64,000 nt of DNA, taken from the NCBI RefSeq assembly GCF_025860405.1, contig NZ_CP063785.1, positions 62,001 through 126,000 of the forward strand. The letters are read 5' to 3'. The notes beneath the pieces were generated by a model. It made no database searches and was not told where the DNA came from. It was given only the letters and a program-made list of their open reading frames with translations. Of the stretch, positions 53,009 through 62,417 are shown in pieces. Position 1 is the stretch's first letter, and each line of letters begins with the position of its first letter. This stretch comes from Tolypothrix sp. PCC 7712 (lineage in GTDB: Bacteria; Cyanobacteriota; Cyanobacteriia; Cyanobacteriales; Nostocaceae). A program made the translations under genes and the position numbers.

Positions 53009-53039
53009 ATAATAACCATATGGTTATATAGCTTGTCAA
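53009..53039 (-). promoter_or_regulatory. psbA promoter with 16-bp palindrome between -35 and -10
   Basis: On the minus strand, TTGACA (53034-53039) and TATTAT (53009-53014) are 19 bases apart, longer than the ideal 17. The perfect palindrome ATAACCATATGGTTAT occupies 53012-53027, overlapping the -10 box, as an operator would. Confidence 0.5.
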
Positions 53040-53076
53040 CAAAAGTGGTGAAGTGACTAGCGATCGCTTAACATCC

Positions 53077-53290
53077 TTAACACCAGGATTGTTCTCCCGG
53101 AGGATTGTGCAGTAACTCCCGAATATTGGCTTCAATCACCCGGTAGCCTACATTGCCGTTGAGTTTCTGCCGTCCTTCATTAAAAATCAGGGTGGGGCTA
53201 ACTGTAACCGTATGCTCTTTGACTAATTCAAAATCTTTGGATAGCTCGGCATAAGCTTCACCGCTATCGATCTGAGCTTGGATAGCTGCG
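53077..53290 (-). pseudogene. 3' fragment of a DsbA-family gene
   Basis: The frame reads IQAQIDSGEAYAELSKDFEL, VKEHTVTVSPTLIFNEGRQK, LNGNVGYRVIEANIRELLHN and ends PPGEQSWC with a stop at 53077. This is the C-terminal end of a thioredoxin-fold DsbA/FrnE-like oxidoreductase. The active-site part is missing; the sequence is joined to a cysK fragment at about 53290. Confidence 0.65.
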
Positions 53291-53750
53291 ATCGCTTTCC
53301 AATTTGTAACCCAGCATAAACCATTGCACCTGTGGAGATCCCACTGAGAATGCCTTCTGCTTGGGCTAATTGTCGTCCTGTCTCGTAAGCTTGCGTCTCG
53401 CTGACTGTAAAAATTTCATCGATGAAATCGACTCGCAAAACATCGGGAATGAACCCTGCACCAATACCCTGTAAATTATGTTCCCCTGCGGATTTACCAC
53501 TTAGCACTGCACTATTAGCAGGTTCAACGGCAATTATTTGGAGGTGGGGATTTTGCTGTTTGAGATAGCTACCAGCACCGGTGAGAGTTCCGCCTGTTCC
53601 TACACCGACAATTAACACGGCAATGTCACCATCAGTATCCTGCCAAATTTCTGGCCCAGTGGTATCGTAATGGATTTTGGGATTGGCGGGATTGCTGAAT
53701 TGATGGGGTGAGAAAGCATTGGGAATGGTGGTGAGAAGTTGATTAGCATG
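53290..53750 (-). pseudogene. Internal fragment of a cysteine synthase gene
   Basis: Recognisable from IPNAFSPHQFSNPANPKIHY through VGVGTGGTLTGAGSYLKQ (PLP phosphate loop) to GILSGISTGAMVYAGLQIGK. The first 120 or so residues, with the PLP lysine, and the C-terminus are missing; downstream the frame enters the DsbA fragment. It cannot be a functional enzyme. Confidence 0.75.
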
Positions 53751-54285
53751 AGCGATCGCATGAGTCAAATAAGTCAAGATTGTGGGAATAGCCAAAAATA
53801 CTAGGGCGATAGGTAAATGAACGGTAGCTCAAGCGAACTATAACTGACCCTTTTCATAGAAAGGATGGATTATAGATAAAAGTCGGCTGGGGAATGGAAT
53901 CTAACATCTGCGATCGCGTACTCAAAGAAGTCTCAACAACAGACTGCCGATAATGATTGCCTAGCGACTTCAAGCACGGAAGAATAACGCCGTAGTTTAA
54001 CATCTATTAGGATGCATCTATCCAATAGGGGGTAAGACCCCTCATTTGAACGAGCAAACAAGGCATTCAAAAGGCGATCGCATTATGAGGATTGCGTCTT
54101 CAAGCCTATAAAATCCTAAGGGTGAGGCGTGTCACCTACCATTACCATCTGTATCCTATTAAGAGATGGGTGCTAATCCCTACGTCCTGATCAACCCAAT
54201 CGGATGATTACTTTGAGCATTACGGTATTTCTTCGAGTTTCCAATGTGGTTGCATTATTGGAGCGCCAACATTGAAAAATGACAG

Positions 54286-54378
54286 GTGGGTTTTGCCTCT
54301 GAACTTTTGAACATGATGCGAAACTTGGGCGGTTCGATGGGGATGACAGCATTGTCAACAGTTTTGACTCGACGCGAA
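54286..54378 (+). pseudogene. Fragment of an EmrB/DHA2-type MFS transporter
   Basis: The frame reads VGFASELLNMMRNLGGSMGM and TALSTVLTRREQFQFRKI, which matches the conserved last-third segment of drug-efflux MFS proteins of the EmrB group. Nothing of the rest is seen. Confidence 0.6.
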
Positions 54379-54723
54379 CAATTTCAGTTCAGAAAAATAG
54401 TAAATGCTCAATTTAACATTTCACCATTGATCTTTCCCTAAGTTAATATTTCGGACAAGTCTATTAGCGCTGCACTATTACTTACTCACTAGGCTGTCTC
54501 TGTTGTTCTGTAAAAAGTTAAGACAACTAATGCTGCAGTTTATTTGCTCGCATTTAATAAAAGTTTAAATTTTACTGAGAACCCCATAAGAATTTTCTTA
54601 GCCAAATCTGAGTATTGTCCAATTTTATATTTAGATAATTCTAATTTATTAATTATTTTCTGAAGTGATAATTGATAATAGTTTTTGTATTAAATACTCT
54701 TAAATTATTCAATAGCTAAAAAA

Positions 54724-54834
54724 TGGTTACACTATTAACAAATATTCCTCTTGGTCGCTTGGGTAAAACTCAAGATGTCAATTATTTAGTAACATTCAAG
54801 GATGAAAATATGGCTCTTTCGTACCTGCCATGCT
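54724..54834 (+). pseudogene. Fragment of a short-chain dehydrogenase
   Basis: The frame MVTLLTNIPLGRLGKTQDVN with YLVTFKDENMALSYLPC contains the IPLGRLGKxxDV motif of the C-terminal part of short-chain dehydrogenases. It is too short to be functional. Confidence 0.5.
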
Positions 54835-55183
54835 AAAAAGTTCTGCAAATAAGTTTGAAACCCTGATTTGGCAATAATAACAAGCGTTATCCCTACCCTT
54901 TAGGTTTTGGCGCTGAAATTGAGTCATTAATCGCCTGTAAGCATTGATTTAAAAAGGAAAAATTCATTTTTAAGGATTCTTTTCAGCATCATACCTACCG
55001 AAGAACCGAAAATATTAATCTTTCCTTCCGCTTACTGCTTTATTTTCAAGCTATCCCCTCATTAAAAAATGCTACAACCAAACATTAAAATTGCTCTTAC
55101 CCTGTTAAGAGTTACCTGTTTTTAAGTTAGAAATAACCAAGATTAAACGCAAAAGCAGAATAATCATTATATGAGAGTAAATC

Positions 55184-56011
55184 ATGCAGACGCTAAGAAA
55201 ACATTATCCCGAATATTTGATTGAAGCTGCCGGTTTGGGCATTTTCATGATTTCTGCCGCAGTAGTGACTGCACTCTTAGAGCATCCAGTTTCACCAATT
55301 CGACAGGCAATTACTGACCCAATTTTACGGCGATTTATTATTGGTATAGCAATGGGATTGACTGCTATTTGTATTATTTATTCGCCTTGGGGTAAGCAAT
55401 CAGGTGCACATATCAATCCAGTTGTCACTTTAACTTTCTTACGTCTGGGCAAAATTAAACCTTGGGATGCGATGTTTTACATTTTGGCCCAGTTTATTGG
55501 TGGATTGTTGGGATTGCTATTAGCAGTGAGGATATTGAAAGATGCGATCGCAGATCCATCTGTCAATTACGTTGTCACCATACCTGGTACGCATGGAGCA
55601 GGATATGCATTTTTGGCTGAATTAATTATTTCCTTTGGTGTGATGCTGATGATACTGTTTGTATCGAATAACCCCAAACTAGCCCCATTTACGGGAATGT
55701 TTGCAGGGGTGCTGATTGCAACTTACATTACTGTAGAAGCACCTTTGTCAGGTATGAGCATGAACCCAGCCCGTACCTTAGCATCGGCAATTCCGTCTCA
55801 AAATTGGACAGCTATCTGGGTTTATTTCACCGCACCACTGTTAGGAATGCTTTTGGCAGCTGAAGTTTATGTGAAGCTAAAAGGCAAAGAGGCTGTGCGT
55901 TGTGCAAAACTACATCATCACAATAACAAACGCTGTATTTTTCGATGTGGCTATCGATATCTAGAAGCAGATCAAAAATGGTTGTTGAGTGATAAGTTAC
56001 CTAAACCTTGA
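55184..56011 (+). CDS. Aquaporin / glycerol facilitator (MIP family)
   Basis: A 275-residue channel with six membrane helices. The first pore motif is SGAHINPVVTL, where NPV replaces the usual NPA; the second is SGMSMNPARTLAS with a standard NPA. Helix one starts at YLIEAAGLGIFMISAAVVTA. The tail after residue 240 (LHHHNNKRCIFRCGYRY) is basic and histidine-rich. Water or small neutral solutes are the likely cargo; the exact specificity is not readable. It stands alone, 160 bp before the VOC protein gene. Confidence 0.88.
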   Translation: MQTLRKHYPEYLIEAAGLGIFMISAAVVTALLEHPVSPIRQAITDPILRRFIIGIAMGLTAICIIYSPWGKQSGAHINPVVTLTFLRLGKIKPWDAMFYILAQFIGGLLGLLLAVRILKDAIADPSVNYVVTIPGTHGAGYAFLAELIISFGVMLMILFVSNNPKLAPFTGMFAGVLIATYITVEAPLSGMSMNPARTLASAIPSQNWTAIWVYFTAPLLGMLLAAEVYVKLKGKEAVRCAKLHHHNNKRCIFRCGYRYLEADQKWLLSDKLPKP

Positions 56012-56172
56012 GAAGGCAGGAGGCAGTCTCAATGAAAAAATTTCCGCCTAGTCTTCTGCACAACAATGAGGCTGCAGCAAGTTTTTATCATAGAGTTGGT
56101 TATCAACCCTATGAACTTGTATATCAGAAAAGATTGCGAATGTTAATTTAATTAATTTAACATAGTACTACT

Positions 56173-57270
56173 ATGGCTACAAAATTCAGCAAAAAGATAA
56201 CTGGGGCAATTCTATCGACGGTTGTTTTCGCCACAATAGCTCTAGCTCAAAATCAAGTTTTATCTAATATTAACCAATATAAAGATAGCGATGATGTACA
56301 AATAGTCCAGAGCCAAATATTAGCATCGCAGTCTGTAGTGACCGCAGTAGAATCTGTAGGTATGACGGTTTCTGATATGGATCGTGCAGTTGAATTTTAC
56401 TCTCAGGTGCTTTCATTTAAGAAAATCTCAGATGTAGAAGTTTTGGGTACAGAATACGAACAACTGCAAGGATTATTTGGCGTACGGTTACGTGTAGTGC
56501 GTATGCAATTAGGTAATGAGACAATTGAGTTAACTGAGTATCTGACACCCAAAGGTAAACCAATTCCAATAGACTCGCGCAGTAACGATCATTGGTTTCA
56601 ACATATTGCAATCGCTGTTAGCGATATGGATAAAGCTTATCAGCATTTGCGCTCATTTAAGGTGCAATATGCTTCTACTGCACCCCAACGCATTCCCGAC
56701 ACTAATAAAGCCGCAGCTGGTATCCGCGCTTTCTATTTTAAAGACCCCGATGGGCACAATCTAGAGATTATCTACTTCCCCACAGACAAAGGCGATCCTA
56801 AATGGCACAAACCAACTAACCAGCTATTTTTGGGAATTGACCATACTGCGATCGTTGTAGCCAACACCGCAGCTAGTTTGAAATTCTATCGTGATTTGCT
56901 GGGTTTGAAACTAGCGGGAGAAAGCATGAATTATGGTACAGAGCAGGAGCATCTGAATAATGTCCAAGGAGCGAGATTGCATATCAGTAGTTTACGCTCT
57001 CCTAGTGGGCCTGGAATTGAATTTTTAGAATACTTGACACCAAAAGACGGACGACCTTTACCAGCTGATGCGCGTCCTAATGATGTATTGCATTGGCATA
57101 CAACTCTAGTAGTCAAGGATGCAGAAGCAATTGCTCAACGGTTACGAATTAATAAATCTGCGTTTGTTTCTCCTAGTGTTGTGGCTATTCCTGGGCAGAC
57201 ATTGGGGTTTAAAAAGGGGTTTTTGGTTAGAGATCCAGATGGTCACACAATGCGGATTGTAGAGAAGTAA
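56173..57270 (+). CDS. Exported two-domain VOC (glyoxalase-fold) protein
   Basis: A 365-residue protein. The first 26 residues are a signal peptide (ITGAILSTVVFATIALAQ). Two vicinal-oxygen-chelate modules follow: about 50-180 (VGMTVSDMDRAVEFYSQVLS, HWFQHIAIAVSDMDKAYQHL, FKDPDGHNLEIIYF) and 185-365 (GIDHTAIVVANTAASLKFYR, DLLGLKLAGE, LHWHTTLVVKD, VRDPDGHTMRIVEK). Metal-ligand histidines and glutamates (DHT, HWHT, DPDGH...E) are kept in the second module. The enzyme activity is unknown; the location would be periplasmic. No operon partner is clear. Confidence 0.8.
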   Translation: MATKFSKKITGAILSTVVFATIALAQNQVLSNINQYKDSDDVQIVQSQILASQSVVTAVESVGMTVSDMDRAVEFYSQVLSFKKISDVEVLGTEYEQLQGLFGVRLRVVRMQLGNETIELTEYLTPKGKPIPIDSRSNDHWFQHIAIAVSDMDKAYQHLRSFKVQYASTAPQRIPDTNKAAAGIRAFYFKDPDGHNLEIIYFPTDKGDPKWHKPTNQLFLGIDHTAIVVANTAASLKFYRDLLGLKLAGESMNYGTEQEHLNNVQGARLHISSLRSPSGPGIEFLEYLTPKDGRPLPADARPNDVLHWHTTLVVKDAEAIAQRLRINKSAFVSPSVVAIPGQTLGFKKGFLVRDPDGHTMRIVEK

Positions 57271-57598
57271 TCAAATGAGTAACCAACAGAAAAATATTGT
57301 TACTTTTAATGACCTTGTAACCAAGATTTTGAACAAGTGGTTGCAAGTTCAACCAGATAAAAGCTTAATGAATTTCTTAGCGACTTGATTCCAGATGGAG
57401 AATTCAGCATTGAGTCATCGGCAGTTACAGGAACCATCGTCAAAGTGCAATTACCCTTAGCACCTGGATTCCGATCTCAATCAGGTAAAAATTGGTGTTA
57501 GATATTTAATAAATTCCTCTGATAATCAAGTAATATCAAGCATGTTATCTATCAGGCTTAATATCGGTAGAAAATTTTATTAGAGGAGATATGAAATT
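57271..57598. other. Short region with a possible gene remnant
   Basis: The frame from about 57378 reads FLSDLIPDGEFSIESSAVTG then TIVKVQLPLAPGFRSQSGKN and ends at 57501. It could be the end of a small gene whose start has decayed. A GGAG lies at 57584-57587 before the MOSC start. Confidence 0.35.
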
Positions 57599-58271
57599 GT
57601 GCAAGTTATCTCAGTCAACGTAGGACTTCCCCGTGAAGTGCTTTGGAAGGGCAAAACAGTTACCACTGGGATTTTTAAAGAACCAGTTGCGGGACGGGTA
57701 ATGATGCGATCGCTTAACTTAGAGGGAGATAGACAAGCTGATTTGAGTGTCCACGGAGGGAAAGACAAAGCAGTTTATGCTTATCCATTAGAGCATTACG
57801 ACTATTGGCGGCGCAAGTTACCTGATATGGATTTGCCCTGGGGAATGTTTGGTGAAAACCTGACGACAGTTGGGCTGTTAGAGAATGAGATTAATATTGG
57901 TGTTCACGAAGTGTGCGCGATAGCGCTCTCGCTTTGGGATTGGTAGTGCAGAGGTAATGGTGACTCAACCCCGAATGCCTTGTTATAAACTGGGGATCAA
58001 GTTTGGACGGGCTGATATAGTTAAACAGTTTTTAGATAGCCGCCTAACTGGGTTCTACTTTTCGGTGCTGCAAGAGGGTAAAGTAGAAAATGGTGATACT
58101 TTGTCGTTAATCGCTCGAGACTCAAACAATGTTACTGTTGCTGATATCACCCGACTTTATGCACGGGAAATACATGACTTAGAACTGTTACACCGCGCTG
58201 TACAAGTTGAGGCTTTACCTACAGGTTGGCGAGACTATTTTCAGCAACAAATCGAGAAGTTTAAAAAATGA
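57599..58271 (+). pseudogene. MOSC-domain protein, disrupted by a small insertion
   Basis: The GTG-started first part (MQVISVNVGLPREVLWKGK, HGGKDKAVYAYPLEHYDYW, FGENLTTVGLLENEINIG) is a MOSC N-terminal half. At 57901-57931 a GC-rich stretch containing GTGCGCGATAGCGCTCTCGC shifts the frame to a stop at 57946. The other half continues in a second frame (FGIGSAEVMVTQPRMPCYKL with the conserved MOSC cysteine) to 58271 and is otherwise complete. MOSC proteins carry sulfur or molybdenum-cofactor groups. The lesion looks recent, because both halves are free of other defects. A sequencing error is less likely because the extra bases resemble a known Nostoc repeat. Confidence 0.8.
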
Positions 58272-58401
58272 ATTTTATTTAAAATAATAATTGAAACAAT
58301 TCAAAAATTGATCTTTCATCAACTCTTAATACCACTCTCAGCACACTATAAGATTCATAATCCATAATCCAAATATTGATCGCCAGTAAGATTGTTGACT
58401 T

Positions 58402-60384
58402 ATGGGTATTGAATTTGGACGGGAAATCTGCGGTAATCTCGACACCGCAGAGTCACGGGAATGGTTAGTTACTAATGGTATTGGTGGTTACGCTTCTGGA
58501 ACGGTGGCAGGTTTATTAACCCGCCGCTATCACGGCTTATTAGTAGCAGCCTTACAACCTCCGCTGGGTCGCACCTTAATGCTGGTAAAACTAGATGAAA
58601 CTGTTCTGTATGATACTTGCTCTTATTCCCTCAACACTAACCGTTGGGTAGATGGTATCGTCAGTCCTCACGGTTATCAACACATAGAACGTTTTTCTTT
58701 AGAAGGTACAATTCCCGTATGGCGTTTTGCTATTGCTGATGCCTTGTTAGAAAAACGGGTATGGATGCAGCAAGGAGTTAACACAACTTATGTCCAGTAT
58801 ACTTTGCGTCGTGCTACCAAACCTCTAAAGTTGGCGCTTAAAGCAATAGTCAACTACCGCGATTATCACGGCGATACCCAAAGCAACGGCTGGCAGATGT
58901 CTGTTGAGCAGATAGAACAGGGAATTTGTGTAACTGCTTATCCCGGTGCCGTACCACTGTATCTGTTGAGTGACTGTGGCAGTGCATCACCTGTTCACAA
59001 TTGGTATTATGGCTTTGACTTAGCAGTTGAACGTGATCGCGGATTGAGCGACAAAGAAGACCACCTCCACGCTGCTACCTTTGAAGTTACACTCAATCCT
59101 GGGGAAGCAATCACATTTGTTGCCAGTACTCAGAAGCAATTAGACTTAAATGCTGAAGCAGCACTCGAACATCGTCAAGCTCTTGAACAAAAGTTAATTG
59201 GACTATGGAAATCATCCAGTTCTCTCAATAATCCTGATTCTCCTGCTTGGGTTAATCGTTTAGTTTTGGCTGCTGACCAGTTTATCGTTGATCGCTCCAT
59301 ACCAGAAAATCTTAATGGTAAGACTATCATTGCTGGTTATCACTGGTTTGGTGACTGGGGACGCGATACAATGATTAGCCTACCTGGTTTGACTCTTGCC
59401 ACTAATCGCCCAGAAATAGCACGCTACATTCTTCGCACGTTTGCTAGGTATGTAGACCAGGGTATGTTACCCAATCGTTTCCCAGATGCAGGTGAAATAC
59501 CAGAATACAATACAGTTGATGCAACTCTCTGGTATTTTGAAGCCATTCGAGCTTACTACAATGTGACTGAGGATGATGATTTGCTGATGGAACTGTTTCC
59601 CGTGCTGGCGGATATCATCAATTGGCACTGTCGCGGCACACGCTACAACATTCATCTCGATTCAACTGATGGTTTACTTTATGCAGGGCAGAAGGGTGTG
59701 CAACTCACTTGGATGGATGCAAAAGTGGGAGATTGGGTAGTAACGCCTCGAATTGGTAAACCAATTGAAGTCAATGCCCTTTGGTATAATGCTTTGCGGA
59801 CAATGACAAACTTTGCCCGCTATCTGAGTAAACCACACCAAGAATATGAGGCGATCGCAGACCGTATCCAAGTCAGATTTTCTCGCTTTTGGAATCAGGA
59901 TACAGGTTACTGCTACGATGTGCTAGATAGTCCCGATGGAAATGACCCATCTCTGCGTCCGAACCAAATTTTTGCTGTTTCCTTGCCCGAAACTCCCCTC
60001 ACTCCAGCCCAACAAAGAGGAGTAGTAGACATTTGTGGGCAGATACTACTAACCTCACATGGCTTGCGTTCCCTCAACCCAGACCATTCCAAATATCAAG
60101 GTAAATATGGAGGAAATCAGTATCAACGTGATGGTGCTTATCACCAAGGTACTGTTTGGGGTTGGTTATTAGGGCCGTTTGTCCTTGCACACCTGCGCGT
60201 CTATAAAAATCCTCAGCAGGCACGTCAATTTCTCCAACCAATAGCTAATCATCTCACCGCACATGGTCTTGGTAGTCTCAGCGAAATTTTTGATGGTGAT
60301 GCGCCGATGACTCCACGGGGATGTATTGCCCAGGCGTGGACTGTTGCAGAAGTTTTACGTGCTTGGTTGGCAACTGAGGGTTGA
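58402..60384 (+). CDS. Glycogen debranching enzyme-like amylo-alpha-1,6-glucosidase
   Basis: A 660-residue protein of the archaeal/cyanobacterial type. The N-terminal domain (to about 260) contains SREWLVTNGIGGYASGTVAG and LTRRYHGLLVAAL; the (alpha/alpha)6 catalytic domain has GYHWFGDWGRDTMISLPGLT, PEYNTVDATLWYFEAIRAY, LTWMDAKVGDWVVTPRIGKP with the acidic residues, and YHQGTVWGWLLGPFVLAHLR. It should hydrolyse alpha-1,6 branch residues of glycogen in the cytosol. It is complete, has a normal length and stands alone. Confidence 0.9.
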   Translation: MGIEFGREICGNLDTAESREWLVTNGIGGYASGTVAGLLTRRYHGLLVAALQPPLGRTLMLVKLDETVLYDTCSYSLNTNRWVDGIVSPHGYQHIERFSLEGTIPVWRFAIADALLEKRVWMQQGVNTTYVQYTLRRATKPLKLALKAIVNYRDYHGDTQSNGWQMSVEQIEQGICVTAYPGAVPLYLLSDCGSASPVHNWYYGFDLAVERDRGLSDKEDHLHAATFEVTLNPGEAITFVASTQKQLDLNAEAALEHRQALEQKLIGLWKSSSSLNNPDSPAWVNRLVLAADQFIVDRSIPENLNGKTIIAGYHWFGDWGRDTMISLPGLTLATNRPEIARYILRTFARYVDQGMLPNRFPDAGEIPEYNTVDATLWYFEAIRAYYNVTEDDDLLMELFPVLADIINWHCRGTRYNIHLDSTDGLLYAGQKGVQLTWMDAKVGDWVVTPRIGKPIEVNALWYNALRTMTNFARYLSKPHQEYEAIADRIQVRFSRFWNQDTGYCYDVLDSPDGNDPSLRPNQIFAVSLPETPLTPAQQRGVVDICGQILLTSHGLRSLNPDHSKYQGKYGGNQYQRDGAYHQGTVWGWLLGPFVLAHLRVYKNPQQARQFLQPIANHLTAHGLGSLSEIFDGDAPMTPRGCIAQAWTVAEVLRAWLATEG

Positions 60385-60429
60385 TCAAGATTTGGTTAAA
60401 GGTGTTTAAAGTGCAACTTTAAACGGAAG

Positions 60430-61782
60430 CTAAATATCCAAGACCACCCTAGAACTTCCCGGTTGAGAAATACAAATCAACACCGAACCCCGATCAATTG
60501 TAGCCGTTGGTTCCTCCTGATAAGCAACCTCACCAGAACTGATTTTACACATACAAGTCCCACAAATACCCGCCCGACAACTAAAGGGAGGATTAATATC
60601 ATTCGCTTCGGCAAATTCCAAAATACTGCCATCTCCTCGCTGCCAATTTAGGGTTTGACCAGATTTTGCGAAAACAATCTCGGCTTGTTGCACTCCCTCA
60701 CCTGTAGTTATAGTAGGGGGTTGACTGTCGGATGCAACTTTCATCGGTTTACCAAAAGACTCAAAGAAGACTCTACTATCAGGTACTCCAAATTCCTTCA
60801 ATCCTGCCATAATTGACATCATAAAAGATGGAGAACCACATAGGAAATACTCAGCTTCTTGTTGTACTAACTCTTTAATTAAAGTAGCATCAACATAACC
60901 AACACTGTGGTAATGTCCCTCATCTTCAGTTGTAGGACGGCTGTAGCGAAAATGCACATTTAGATGAGAATTTTGTTGGGCTAACTCTGTTACTTCATCA
61001 TAAAAAGCATGGAATTTGCCATCTCTAGAACCATGTATAAACCAAATTGGGCGGTTAGGGTGCAAACGAGTTACGGCTTTTGCCATACTCATCATCGGAG
61101 TAATCCCGACACCATTGCTAATCAGCACCGCAAGAATGGATTTTTGCATATCTAAAACAAACTTACCATTTGGTGGTTTCGCCGAAATTATCGAACCTTC
61201 GTGAATGTGATCATGCATAAAATTAGACGCTATACCAGGCGGTAAATTTAATCCCTTTGGGGCAGGTTCACGTTTAATCGAAAGACGATAATATGTACAA
61301 GGTTCAGGATAATCAGAAAGAGAATAAGTACGAATTACAGGTTTGTCTTGTCCGGGGATATCCAGTTTGATAGTTAAAAATTGACCTGCTTGAAAGTTGT
61401 AAATTTCGCCTTTGTCCTCTGGTTGCAAGTAGAATGAGGTAATTTCTTCGCTTTCTTTTACCTTGCGAACAACCACAAAATTTCGCCAATCTTTCCAATT
61501 CTTGCTATTGGATTTTAACTTTGCAGATACTGATATATCCTGACTGGCTTTGCTTGTTAAGACTAAGCCAAAGATAGCACCACAACCTGTTCCTAATAGT
61601 GAGGAATAAACGCCAAATTGAGCAGCAGATTTATCTTTTGGATTAATTAATCCAATAGCCACACCAGAAACTATGGTAACTACTGAAAATGCAATACTTG
61701 CAGTCGTAACACTTCTGGTAATGGGATTCTGAATTCGTCGAATATTTTCTAACATTTCCTGTTCCTGTTTATCTTTTATCAA
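60430..61782 (-). CDS. Membrane-anchored ferredoxin reductase with C-terminal 2Fe-2S domain
   Basis: A 450-residue flavoprotein. Two N-terminal membrane helices (about 22-45 and 55-78) anchor it. An FNR-type FAD domain begins near FVVVRKVKESEEITSFYLQ with RTYSLSDYP; the NAD(P) domain has ISNGVGITPMMSMAKAV and FIHGSRDGKFHAFYDEV, and YFLCGSPSFMMSIM. A plant-type ferredoxin domain ends the protein, with CRAGICGTCMC and a last cysteine in VLICISQPG (pattern C-x4-C-x2-C-x-about 29-C). This is the arrangement of Hmp-like or vanillate-demethylase-type reductases. The electron acceptor is unknown. It is convergent with the debranching enzyme gene. Confidence 0.87.
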   Translation of the reverse strand: MIKDKQEQEMLENIRRIQNPITRSVTTASIAFSVVTIVSGVAIGLINPKDKSAAQFGVYSSLLGTGCGAIFGLVLTSKASQDISVSAKLKSNSKNWKDWRNFVVVRKVKESEEITSFYLQPEDKGEIYNFQAGQFLTIKLDIPGQDKPVIRTYSLSDYPEPCTYYRLSIKREPAPKGLNLPPGIASNFMHDHIHEGSIISAKPPNGKFVLDMQKSILAVLISNGVGITPMMSMAKAVTRLHPNRPIWFIHGSRDGKFHAFYDEVTELAQQNSHLNVHFRYSRPTTEDEGHYHSVGYVDATLIKELVQQEAEYFLCGSPSFMMSIMAGLKEFGVPDSRVFFESFGKPMKVASDSQPPTITTGEGVQQAEIVFAKSGQTLNWQRGDGSILEFAEANDINPPFSCRAGICGTCMCKISSGEVAYQEEPTATIDRGSVLICISQPGSSRVVLDI

Positions 61783-61939
61783 TAGTTAGGGACGGGGTAG
61801 GTGAGCCCTGACTGGTGTAGGTATTTTACCCTAAGGCTAAAACCCTGATGATTGCGTGGTCAATATGTAGGATTATGAATTTTAAAAAGATGTGTTGAGC
61901 ATGAATCCATAATTTTTGACCGACTTCTCAAACGAGAAC

Positions 61940-62130
61940 TCAAGTCTTCCAATCATTGGACAGTAGTTCACCTGCATCATCATTAGCGAGCGCTATATTT
62001 CTAGTATCGATCAGTTCGGTTTCTAAACGATCGCGTGCTGCAACCTGCTCAACGATAAATTTAGCAACTTGTTCACTCTGGCGACCTTGACGAGAAGTAC
62101 CAAGGATAAGGATGAATCTGACATAGTTTT
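61940..62130 (-). pseudogene. N-terminal fragment of an NADPH-dependent FMN reductase
   Basis: The frame reads VRFILILGTSRQGRQSEQVA, KFIVEQVAARDRLETELIDT, and RNIALANDDAGELL before a stop at 61940. LGTSRQGRQS is the FMN phosphate loop of the family. The remaining two thirds are missing. Confidence 0.7.
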
Positions 62131-62135
62131 TCTGC

Positions 62136-62335
62136 CTACTGTTCTTGATAGTTCCAAAGTAGTCCACCATCCACAAAGAAAGTACTACCTGTAATGTAGT
62201 CAGCATCATCAGAAGCCAGAAACGCCACTAAAGAAGCAACATCTTGTGGTTGATCCAAGCGATAGCGCACCCAACTTTTCTGGGTCATTCAACAGCTTAG
62301 TATTGATCGGAGTTTCTATTGCTCTTACCCTGGAA
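62136..62335 (-). pseudogene. C-terminal fragment of a short-chain dehydrogenase
   Basis: AIETPINTKLLNDPEK is followed, after a frame change and a small deletion near 62270, by YRLDQPQDVASLVAFLASDD, ADYITGSTFFVDGGLLWNYQ and EQ with a stop at 62136. These are the conserved C-terminal motifs of glucose-dehydrogenase-like SDRs. The catalytic part is missing. Confidence 0.7.
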
Positions 62336-62417
62336 GATATAAAAGATAACAAAATACTCCCTTAGTGAGAGAGCGCGGTTGTCTGCAATGCGAGATGGTT
62401 AATAATAAAAGGGTGCT

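Larger units (their letters stand above)
53751..55183. other. Gene-poor region with remnants
   Basis: About 1.4 kb without an intact gene. Two fragments are described separately (54286-54378 and 54724-54834). The remainder is AT-rich, especially 54540-54720, and contains no recognised RNA gene. The promoter of the aquaporin gene should be at the right end. Confidence 0.6.

Noticed and set aside
53223..53795. Functional cysteine synthase
   Set aside because: The N-terminal third with the PLP lysine and the C-terminus are missing and the frame ends in foreign sequence.
61313..61498. Small frames inside the ferredoxin reductase gene
   Set aside because: Shadow frames of a well-supported gene.
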